A stretch of DNA of 64,000 nucleotides. Origin: Nymphaea colorata. Lineage: Eukaryota > Streptophyta > Magnoliopsida > Nymphaeales > Nymphaeaceae. Below, in pieces: positions 24,301 through 36,300 of the stretch. A program made the position numbers and the translations under genes. Under the pieces are notes generated by a model that saw nothing but the letters and a program-made list of their open reading frames with translations, was not told the DNA's origin and did not search any database. The first letter of the stretch is position 1; each line of letters starts with the position of its first letter. The DNA lies in assembly GCF_008831285.2 (NCBI RefSeq), contig NC_045144.1, positions 2,606,001 to 2,670,000 on the forward strand, in the 5' to 3' direction.

Positions 24301-27300
24301 TATACTCAGACTTATGGTGTTGACTTCTTTGAGACCTTTTCGCCTTTGGCCCGGTTGGGCACTATTCGCTTGATTATCTCTCTTGCTGTCCAACGAGAGT
24401 AGTCTCTTTTTCAATTGGATGTAAAAAATGCCTTTCTGTATGGAGACCTTTCTGAAATCGTTTATATGCAGCAACCACCTGGTTTTGAGCGACAATGGGA
24501 GTGTTCCAAGGTATGCAAGTTAAAGAAGGCTATTTATGGACTCAAACAGAGTCCCCGTGCATGGTTCCAAAAGCTTACTGAAGTGTTATCTAAGTGTGGA
24601 TTTCGCCGATCCCAGCTTGATCACTCATTGTTTATCAAGCGAGACTCAGCAGGACTTGTGATATTGATTGTCTACGTGGATGATATTGTTCTTACAGGGG
24701 AAAATGATCAAGAGATAGCTCAAACAAAGGAGTTTTTACAGCAACACTTTGTTACGAAAGACCTTGGACAACTTCGTTATTTTCTTGGTATTGAGGTGGC
24801 TCGTAGTAATAAAGGAGTTGTAGTGTCTCAAAGGAAATATGTTCTTGATCTTCTACAGGAAACGAGACTATTGGGGGCTAAACCTGCCACACTTCCCATA
24901 AATCCTCGCATTCATATACATGATGATGACTCAGAGCCGTTTGACTCTAGATCTTACAGATCTCTGATAGGGAAACTGTTATATTTGAGTGTCACTCGTC
25001 CCGACATTAGCTTTGCTGTAAATAAGTTGAGCCAATTCATGGAAAAACCCCGAAAAGTTCACTGGGATGCGTCTCTAATGATTGTAAGATACTTGAAATC
25101 AGCCCCGGGAAAGGGGCTATGGTTCAAGAAAGGAGAATGTGTTGACATCGAGGCGTATAGTGATGCTGATTATGCTGGATCTGTAGATGACAGGAAGTCT
25201 ACTACCGGTTTTTGTGTTTTTGTGGGCGGTAATCATATTTCCTGGAGGAGCAAGAAGCAGAATGTTGTGGCTCGTTCTAGTGCTGAGTCGGAATATAGGG
25301 CTATGGCTCAAACTGCGGCTGAAATGTCGTGGGTTAGATCACTACTTGTAGAGTTGGGTGTCTCAGTGAATCTCCCAATGAAGATGTATTGTGACAACAA
25401 GGCAGCTACATATATCGCTAACAATCTTGTCTTCCATGAGAGGACTAAACACATTGAAGTGGATTGCCACTATATTCGGGACTTAGTTCAAGGAGGAATT
25501 GTTAGCACTATTCACGTCTCCTCAAAAGATCAGGCAGCAGATATTCTCACTAAAGCTCTTCCCATAGGCGATTTCCTGAGATGTTGTAACAAGCTGAGCA
25601 TGATTGATATATATGCTCCAGCTTGAGGGGGAGTGTTAAAGATACAAAAAGGGGTTTTCTGAAATATTAGGAAGTTAGGGAGGATCTCTTTAAATGTTTT
25701 GTTATTTTTAGTGGACTTCTCTTGTAATTTTCCCTAACCCTAATCTCTTAATAGAGATTAGGGTCACGTAATGAACTTCAACTTTTTGCTGCCTCTCTCT
25801 CTCTCTCTCGCAACAATGGGAACATCAACTGAAGAAATATGTTCAAGTAAAACTCCAGTATGGTACAAAAGCAATGGGACTTTGTACATCTGTGAAACCA
25901 ATTTCCAGCTATGGATCTTGACCTCATGGTTACCTTATTGCAATAAGTGTGGTTGAAAATGGAGAATCCTATGCAACTTTAAATTTTGAGTTGCTTTTGA
26001 ATCAATATCATGTTTACTTTTGTTTGTCTTCCTTTCTTCTTCTGTGAGGCAAAGATTTGATTTGAACCTGTTTTAAACAACAAATAATTAAAATGTATAG
26101 GACCATAGGTGGAGAATCAGAGGAGTAGAGTTCGTTACCAAATATGATGTAGGACAAATACTAGGATTATATGAATCTATAAAAGTTTATGCTTAAGAAC
26201 TATTATTTCTAATGCTGAATCAACCTGCTTGTAAGGAGAAAGGAGTTTATATTCTTAATTTGGACCCATAAGAACTTAACAAGATTGTTGCATGAGTTCA
26301 GAAGGGAGAAGAGAAGAGGTCGAGAAAGAGAGAAAAACTCTATTTGAATAACATTAATCTGCCCTAATCTCATGTTAAATGAGAATTAGGGTGAAACCAA
26401 CAAATTACAAAATAAGTCTAAGACTAAAACAATTATTAATAAAGAGTTGTTCCTAAAACTATTAAATATTCAAAACACAACTTAACAAAGCTATCAGTTG
26501 TTTGATCTTCTGAGACTATAGGTATGGTGGAGACGATTCTCCCTTGAACCATATCACGAATGTAATGACAATCTACTTCAATGTGCTTTGTCCTCTCATG
26601 AAATACAAGATTATTGACAATATAGGTGGCAGTCCTGTTATCACCAAACATTTGCATAGGTATAGAAGTAGAAATACCAACACTCTCAAGTAAGAATCTA
26701 GACCAAGTCATTTTAGCAGCAATTTGAGCCATATCACAATATTCTGACTCCGCACTAGACCTAGAAGGCTAGAAACAACATTTTGTTTCTTACTCCTCCA
26801 AGATATGAGATTTCCTCCTACAACACACAAAACCCTGTGGTATGTTAAAATATAAATCCTTCACCAGCACGTTGAAGAGGAGTCTCTTAGGATTCCACCT
26901 CCTTGTAGAATGTGTTAAGATATTTAATGTCCTTGTAACATGTGAAGAGTCTCCTAGGATTCTATGTTGTAGTTAATATCCTTGTTATATGTGAAGTCTC
27001 CTAGGATTCTATGTTGTAGTTAATATCCTTGTAATATGTGAAGTCTCTTAGGTTTCTATGATGTAATTAATGTCCTTGGAGCTTGTGAAATCTCCTAGGA
27101 TTCTACAATTGGAGACTCTTAGAATTCTGGAAATGAGATTATAAATAAAGGCCGTGCAAACCATTTTGGCTACGGCTTCTTCTCCTCAGTTTCTTCTTGT
27201 TTTCATTCTCTCTCTCTCTCTCTATCTCTATCTTCCTGCGTGAGTACTGTTTTCTGGTTACAGATATTGGTGCTAGATTTCTATCATGGTATCAGAGCGC

Positions 27301-30300
27301 CAGGTTACGTTATCTCTACCAAACGAAATGCCCAAACAGGTCTGATCTGGTTAGAACTCTTTTCTCATCTTGTCTCTATCCTGAATTTACTTTTCTCTTG
27401 CGCAATTCTTGTTCCTTTTTCTTCTTGCTTACCCAAGGACACATCTTGTTATATCGTGTCTTCTTTCCCTCTCATCTTCTACCTATATACCATTCCTTTC
27501 TGCTGTCATGGAAAACCTTTCGCATTCTGGCATGTCCTCAAGTTTTCTTCCTCACCTTATTACCGAAAAACTCAACCATGAGAATTATCTGATCTGGAAA
27601 AGGCAAATCATGCCTTTCATAAGAAGTCAAGGCCTCTTTGGACATCTCGATGGTTCAACAAAGGTTCCATCAATATCCGTTTTACAGGAAATAAAAAATG
27701 AGGCAGGAGAAGTTATTGCTGTTCATGAAGACAGCAATCCTGAACATGCTATGTGGATGAGACGTGATCAAAGTCAGGTTGCTTATATTTTGTCCACTTT
27801 ATCTCAACAAGTGTTACTTTCAGTTTCTGATGATTGTACTGCAGAAGAATTATGAGAAACCCTTGCTGATACCTTTTTCCAAATATCAGAAGCTCGAATT
27901 ATGTACTTAAAGAAAGAATTTCAGAATTTGAGCAAAGGTTCAACGTCTTTCATGGATTATTTGGGGCGTATTAAGGCCGTCGCAGACCAACTTGCTGCCT
28001 CAGGGAATAACATTTCTGATAAGGAAAAGGTGCAGCAAACCTTGAATGGACTTGGGCATGATTATCATGCTTTTATTACAGCTCTTGAGGTCCTTCCTGT
28101 TCTGCCTTCCTTCAACGAACTACAAGGTAAACTTCTCCAACATGAAATGAATATGAAAAGAGTCATTGAAAGGACTGATCAAGGGAACTCCCAAAATGTG
28201 TTGGCTATGAATGTAAAGTTTGGTAAGAGCCATGGGAACTCCAACCATGGTGGTCGTGGCATTCTACCAACACCACATAACCAAGGTATGTCTCCTTTGG
28301 ATACTTCAAGAAAAATACCAATTTGTTTTCAGTGCAACAAGAAAGGACACATGAAGGCACAGTGTTGGTTTAATCCTCAAAATAAAAACAAAGGGGTAAG
28401 ACATGATTATAAACAAGGAGGACAAAGTTCTAAATCCACCGCTGAAGATATGCAACAACTATTGATGACCGCATTCTCAAAGATGACTATAAAGCAAAAT
28501 GAGCAGGGAGAATGGTTCTTGGATTCAGGTGCAGCTACCCATGTGACAGGAAATGCAGGTAAATTGACTAACTTATCCCCTCATTACGGTAGAAGTTGCA
28601 TTATAACAGGTGATGGAAAATCTCATCCCATTACACATATTGGAAATGCACATATTCCATTGTCATCCTCATCTCTATCACTGTCTAATGTTGTTCTTGC
28701 TCCCAATATCAAAAAGAACATCATATCCATTTCTAAACTCATTGATGATACAAGCTCTTCTATTGAGTTCACACCTTCTTCTGTCTATGTCAAGGACCTC
28801 CAAACGAAGAAAATGTTTGCTAGAGGGGAGCGTCAAGGGAATATGTACGTCCTCAAGGAATGTCTACCCAAGGATTCATCCACTTTTGATATAGGATTGA
28901 AGACATTTTCTCTTTCTCATCATCAGTGCCAAGTTCTTGCCATTTTCAATCAAAAGTAAGGGGCCCTAACCAATTTTTGGAGTCTGATTTGTGGCATAGT
29001 CGGCTAGGACACTGTGGTCGACATTTCATTGAAAAACTTGTCACAGATAGTCTCATTCCAAAATCAAGTTTACCTCTTACTTCAAGTGTCAAAAAATGTT
29101 CAAGTTGTGGACTTTGTAAGAGTCATGTTTTACCTTTCCATAATATAAATCAAAAGGCTTCCAAACCTTTTGAAACTATTTTTTCTGATGTATGGGGCCA
29201 GCCCCTATTGATTCCATGTCTGGGTCAAGATATTATGTCTTATACATTGACTCTTACTCACGTTTCACCTAGATTTCTTCATGAAACACAAATCAGAAGT
29301 ACCCCACATATTTCGAAACTTCTATGCCATGATTCAAACTAAATTTTCATCCAATGTAATGCATTTTCAATGTGATGGAGGGGGAGAATATTCCTCGCTT
29401 GATTTTATTGAATTTCTACGTGAAAAAGGGATAACTAGACAAATTTCCTGCCCTTACACACCACAACAAAATGGTGTAGTTGAGCGGAAACATCGACGTA
29501 TAGTTGAAAGCGCCATGAGCATGATGCATGATACTAATGTGCCCATTTCCTTGTGGACTGAAGCCTTCCATACTGCTGTATACATAATAAATTGTTTGCC
29601 TATGACACTCTTGATGTCTAAATTGCCATATTTTACACTTGTTAGAATATATTGTAATGGGGAACCGGGTCCATATCTGGACCCGGTCCTATGGGGCACG
29701 GGTACCGAGGCTGGCTCGGTACCCTAGGCGGCACTCTTTCTCTCCCTCCTATTTATTCTTCACTTACATGTAATTGTTGAGTTAAGTGAATATAATTTTC
29801 TCTCTCCTAGGGTTGCGGTTTGCCCCTAGGTCAGAGCTTCCCCGTGGTTTTTCACCTCTTTCTGAGGTTTTCCACGTATATTGTGTGTTCTTTCTCTGCT
29901 CTCTCCTTGTGGTTCGTGTTTCTACATGGTATCAGAGCCACCGCGTGTGAGATCGTTGGTGTGCAAGTAGTGTTTTTTCGCCGTCCCCATTTCCCGTGCC
30001 GCCTCCGTTGCCGTTTCCAGCACCGCCGCCGTCGCAGTTCCCAGCGCTGCCGCTGTCACTGCTCCCAGCGCTGCCGCCGTCCAGGAACGCCGCCGCCGTC
30101 CAGCACCGCCGCCGCCGTCGTTCCAAGCTCCGCCGCCGGTGTGGTTCTTTTTTGCTGACGTCTTGCACTGCCGCCATCGCCGCTCCCAGCGCCGCCGCCG
30201 ACTGGGTTATCTCCACTGCCATTCTTGCATTATTTTTTTCTGCGCCGCCGCCGGCTGTCTTGTTTCCGCCGCTGTGGGTTGTGTCTTCTCTGCCGCCGGT

Positions 30301-33300
30301 TGTGACCTTCTTTGGGGATTGAGATGGCTGACGCAGTGATCCCCAAGCTTGATGATGCCCTGGACACGGGCAGCAATACCAAGAGTGAGAACTTGCCTGT
30401 TCATGTCACTTCCATCCGGCTGAACAAGGATAACTATCTCTCGTGGTCTGCTGCCCTAGAAATAGGAATTACTAGTCGTGGTCGCTTGCACTATATCACT
30501 GGGGAGAAACCTGCGCCTTCTAAAACTGATTCGCATTGGCCGACCTGGGCATTGGAAGATAGTCAGGTTAAAGTATGGATTATTAGTTCGGTTTCCGCAG
30601 ATATTCAGCCTTTGATCTTGCGTAAATCGACTGCCTATGATATGTGGACTGTTCTTGCACGAATGTATGGTCGTAAGAATCGTGTTTTACGTGCATATCA
30701 AATCAAACGTAGCATATATGCTCTTAAACAGGGTGATTTATCTGTTGCCTCCTTCTATGCCGCCCTGAAGACCAAATGGGAGGAACTTGATTATCATGTG
30801 AATGATGACTGGAAATGTGGTGTAGATCATGCCCTGTATTGGGAAAAAGAATGGATGGACCGCACCTTTATCTTCCTTGGAGGCCTGCGTGATGAGTTTG
30901 AAACCATTCAGAGCCAGATTCTTAATTGTGATGAGATTCCTGGGATCGAAGAGGTGTATGCTCGTATTGAGTCTGAGGAGCAACGGCGCCAGATTATGTA
31001 TATTGACTCCAGTCAGGGGAGTTCTCCAGCAGCCTTTGTGAGCCATACTTCAGGGACAGGGCAGCGTCCTACTCGACGATGCAGCCATTGCAACAAAGTG
31101 GGCCATTCTGTTGATTTTTGTTGGGATCTTCATCCTGAGAAGCATCTCGTCCGGGGTCGTCCTCCTCCTCCTCATCGCCGTGCTCCTTCTGTGCCCGAGC
31201 CTAGTTCGGGGTCGTCCAATGTTGCCAAATCCAAGCTCTCCTCAGATCAACTCAAAGAGTTGCAAGCATACATTAGTCGTTTGTCTACCCAGGATGATGC
31301 TTCTACTTCTGAGGGGGCTAAGTTAGCCCAGGCCCTGGTTGCTACTAGTGATCAAGGTAATTCCTCTCTCGGTGATTGGATTGTTGACAGTGGGGCTACT
31401 CATCATATGACAGGGGATCCTACGATGTTTCAAGAGTACAAGTTGACTTCTGGGCAGCAGCATGTGTCTATGGCTGATGGTTCTTCTATCTCTGTGGCTG
31501 GAAAATGGAGTTTATCATTACTGAACAAATATTGTCTTCATAATGCCCTGCATGTTCCCAATATTCCCGTAAATTTGTTATCTGTCAGCAGTATTACCAA
31601 AGAGCTAAACTGTAATCTAATTTTCTCTGCTGATTGTTGTTTCCTGCAGGACTTGGGGACGGGGCAGAAGATTGGGATTGGTTCGGTTATTGATGGCCTC
31701 TACAGACTGCCCGTACAGGTTGCTTCTGCTTTGATTTCAGCCACTAGTGGACAGTTGCCTGGCGTGGAGGACAGATCCGTCATTATGCGCTGGCACGAGA
31801 GACTTGGTCATCTTCCATTCCAGTTGCTTAAAAAGTTGTTTCCTAGGAGGTTTCATTCTATTTCTTTGGACACCTTCGCCTGTGAAGTGTGTCAGTTGTC
31901 TAAGCATGTTAGGGCCTCGTACCCTATTTCGTTCAATAAAGCCAACCGTCCTTTTGCTTTGGTTCACTCTGATCACCTATTTGGTCAGGTTTACAACAAG
32001 AAGAGGAAGGATGTGATGGAAGACGTTGATGTTACCAATCCCAATCTTCCCAATCTTGTGAGTTCCCTGGATGATCCAAGTCCAATGAATGAAGAACTTC
32101 CCATAGCCCTGCGCAAGGGCACCAGGTCATGTACTTCTCATCCTATTCAGAGATTTGTTTCGTATGCAAAACTCAGTAAAGACTACAAGTGCTTTGTTAC
32201 TTCTTTATCTATGGCTGTTATTCCCAGGTCAGTGGAAGATGCCAGGGAGGATCCTAAATGGCTACAGGCCATGACAGAGGAGATGGACGCCCTGGAAAAG
32301 AACAATACGTGGGAGGTTGTTGATATCCCCAAGGGAACTCACTTAGTTGGTTCCAAGTGGGTGTTTAATGTGAAGTACAAACCTGATGGCACTGTAGAAC
32401 GCTATAAAGCTCGTCTTGTTGCTAAAGGGTTTAGCGAGAAATATGGGATTGATTATCTTGAGACGTTTGCTCCCGTGGCGAAACTGAAGACCATAAGGGT
32501 CATCTTAGCTCTTGCAGTGCAAAAGAAGTGGAGCATGGACCAACTTGATGTCAAGAACGCCTTCTTGAATGGTCACCTTGAGGAAGAAGTCTATATGAGC
32601 ATGCCGCCTGGATATGCTCAGAACGGAAAGTGTTGCTATCTCAAGAAAGCTTTGTATGGTCTCAAGCAGTCCCCTAGAGCTTGGTTTGAAAGACTAAGGG
32701 TTGTAATGAAGACTAATGGATATAAACAGGGAAATGGTGATCACACCCTCTTCATCAAGCAGAGAAATGGTCTGGTGAGCCTTCTACTTGTATATGTTGA
32801 TGATATGATTGTCACAGGTGATGACGAAGAGGAAAAAAAGAAGATGAAAGAAACGTTAGCTGCGGAATTCGATCTCAAAGATCTGGGTAAACTAAGGTAT
32901 TTTTTGGGGATTGAGATCGTGCGATCTGATACTGGACTTGTTATGAGCCAAAGAAAATACACTTTGGATCTTCTAAAAGAGACAGGTAAACTGGGATGCA
33001 GGCCCTTTCTTACTCCAATGGAGTCTGGCACAAGGATAAGTATCAAATCTGGGACTATCTTGGATGAGGAAGGAAAAGGGAGGTATCAGTGGCTGGTTGG
33101 TAAACTTATTTATCTCACTCTTACTCGCCCGGATATTACGTATGCTGTGGGTGTGTTAAGTCAGTTTATGCATGCCTCTACTGATTGTCATTGGAAAAGT
33201 GCTGAAAGAGTATTGGGATACTTAAAGAATGACCCAGGGAAAGGATTGCTCTACACTCGACAAGATCAACTCAGCATTGAAGGATACTCTGACGCCGACT

Positions 33301-36300
33301 GGGCAGGATGCACAGATACTAGGGTGTCTGAGACATACACTCTTTAAGTGCTAGGGTCAATACACTTGTATCCCTTCTGGGTGGAGGAATACCCCAAAAA
33401 GACCGCTTTGATGGACCGAGGATCAAGTTTCTTGAGAGTGAGACTATGATCATGGACAAAGCAAACACACCCAAACACCCGAGGGGTCAAAGGCTAGGGA
33501 TTCTGAGTAGGCCACAAAACAGATTAAGGGGAATGACCATTCAACACACGAGTAGGCATACGGTTAATGAGATGAGCACTAGTGAGAAGTGCATCACCCC
33601 AGTACCGCTTAGAGACATGACGTTGAAACATGATGGCCCGGGTGACATTTAACAAATGACGGTTCTTCCTTTCAGCCACAGCATACGTAATATCCTGCCC
33701 AGTCGGCGTCAGAGTATCCTTCAATGCTGAGTTGATCTTGTCGAGTGTAGAGCAGTCCTTTCCCTGGGTCATTCTTTAAGTATCCCAATACTCTTTCAGC
33801 ACTTTTCCAATGACAATCAGTAGGGGCATGCATAAACTGACTTAACACACCCACAACATACGTAATATCCGGGCGAGTAAGAGTGAGATAAATAAGTTTA
33901 CCAACCAGCCGCTGATACCTCCATTTTCCTTCCTCATCCAAGATAGTCCCAGATTTGATACTTATCCTTGTGCCAGACTCCATTGGAGTAAGAAAGGGCC
34001 TGCATCTCAGTTTACCTGTCTCTTTTAGAAGATCCAAAGTGTATTTTCTTTGGCTCATAACAAGTCCAGTCTCAGATCGCGCGATCTCAATCCCCAAAAA
34101 ATACCTTAGTTTACCCAGATCTTTGAGATCGAATTCCGCAGCTAACGTTTCTTTCATCTTCTTTTTTTCCTCTTCGTTATCACCTGTGACAATCATATCA
34201 TCAACATATACAAGTAGAAGGCTCACCAGACCATTTCTCTGCTTGATGAAGAGGGTGTGATCACCATTTCCCTGTTTATATCCATTAGTCTTCATTACAA
34301 CCCTTAGTCTTTCAAACCAAGCTCTAGGGGACTGCTTGAGACCATACAAAGCTTTCTTGAGATAGCAACACTTTCCGTTCTGAGCATATCCAGGCGGCAT
34401 GCTCATATAGACTTCTTCCTCAAGGTGACCATTCAAGAAGGCGTTCTTGACATCAAGTTGGTCCATGCTCCACTTCTTTTGCACTGCAAGAGCTAAGATG
34501 ACCCTTACGGTCTTCAGTTTCGCCACGGGAGCAAACGTCTCAAGATAATCAATCCCATATTTCTGGCTAAACCCTGTAGCAACAAGACGAGCTTTATAGC
34601 GTTCTACAGTGCCATCAGGTTTGTACTTCACATTAAACACCCACTTGGAACCAACTAAGTGAGTTTCCTTGGGGATATCAACAACCTCCCACATATTGTT
34701 CTTTTTCAGGGCGTCCATCTCATCTGTCATGGCCTGTAGCCATTTAGGATCCTCCCTGGCATCTTCCACTGACCTGGGAATAACTGCCATAGATAAAGAA
34801 GCAACAAAGCACTTGTAGTGTTTACTGAGTTTTGCATACGAAACAAATCTCTGAATAGGATGAGAAGTACATGACCTGGTGCCTTTGCGTAGGGCTATGG
34901 GAAGATCTTCATTCATTGGACTTGGATCATCCGGGGAGCTCACAAGATCGGGATTGGTAACATCAACAACCTCCATCACATCCTTCTTCTTCCTGTTGTA
35001 TACCTGACCAAACAAATGATCACGGGACTGTTCTTCCACAGGGCCCCCCTCCATCCGACTGTCTCTGTCCTCACTGACTGTGTCTACCACACTCACACTC
35101 GGAGAACTAGCCGTGTAATCCAAGAAATCTGTGAACTGAATCAACTGATGCGAAGAATACTCGTCCACTCTCTCACCTAGACACTCCCCCTGAAGAGGAT
35201 TCGCAGGAAAGTATGCCTCATGTTCATGAAAGGTAACATCCCTGGAGACATACACTCTGGAAGTGCTAGGGTCAACACACTTGTATCCCTTCTGGGTGGA
35301 GGAATACCCCAAAAAGACCGCTTTGATGGACCGAGGATCAAGTTTCTTGAGAGTGGGACTATGATCATGGACAAAGCAAACACACCCAAACACCCGAGGG
35401 GTCAAAGGCCAGGGATTCTGAGTAGGCCACAAAACAGATTAAGGGGAATGACCATTCAACACACGAGTAGGCATACGGTTAATGAGATGAGCACTAGTGA
35501 GAAGTGCATCACCCCAGTACCGCTTAGAGACATGACGTTGAAACATGATGGCCCGGGTGACATTTAACAAATGACGGTTCTTCCTTTCAGCCACGCCATT
35601 CTGAGGAGGTGTGTAGCTACAAGACGTTTCATGTATAATACCCTTGCTTCGCAAGAAGTCATCAAGGGATTGGGAGACATACTCTCGAGCATTGTCAGTA
35701 CGAAGGGTCTGAACAGGGGTCTGGAATTGAGTTTCAACAAATGAAACGAAGTTTTTGACAATGCCGGAACTTCACTACGTTCTTTCAACAAATACACGAA
35801 CGTACACCGAGAGTAATCATCGATAAGAGTCATGAAATAATGAAAACCACGACAGGTGGGTACTCCCGAAGGACCCCAAACATCAGAGTGAACCAAAGCA
35901 AATGGACGGCTGGTTTTATTGAACGAAATAGGGTACGAGGTCTTAACATGCTTAGACAACTGACACACTTCACAGGCGAAGGTGTCCAAAGAAACAGACT
36001 GAAACATCTTAGGAAACAACTGTTTAATCAACTGAAAAGGAAGATGACCAAGTCTCTCGTGCCAGCGCATAATAACGGATCTGTCCTTCACGCCAGACAA
36101 CTGTCCACTGGTGGCTGAAATCAAAGCAGAGGCAACCTGTACTGGCATTCTGTAGAGCCCATCAATAGCCGAACCAATCCCAATTTTCTGCCCCGTCTCC
36201 AAGTCCTGCAGTAAACAACGATCAGCAGAGAATATTAGATTACAGTTTAGCTCTTTGGTAATACTGCTGACAGATAACAAATTTACGAGAATATTCGGAA

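Larger units (their letters stand above)
20478..25815 (+). mobile_element. copia A, near-intact LTR retrotransposon
   Basis: A complete element of 5338 bp with LTRs of 180 and 182 bp, TG...CA ends, primer-binding site, one Gag-Pol frame, polypurine tract and a perfect 5-bp target duplication ATGGG (20473-20477 and 25816-25820). The LTRs differ by one substitution (20607-20620 region, C/G) and by CT-repeat length, so insertion is recent. A single nonsense codon at 24400-24402 breaks Pol. It lies in the same orientation as the host gene. Confidence 0.95.
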
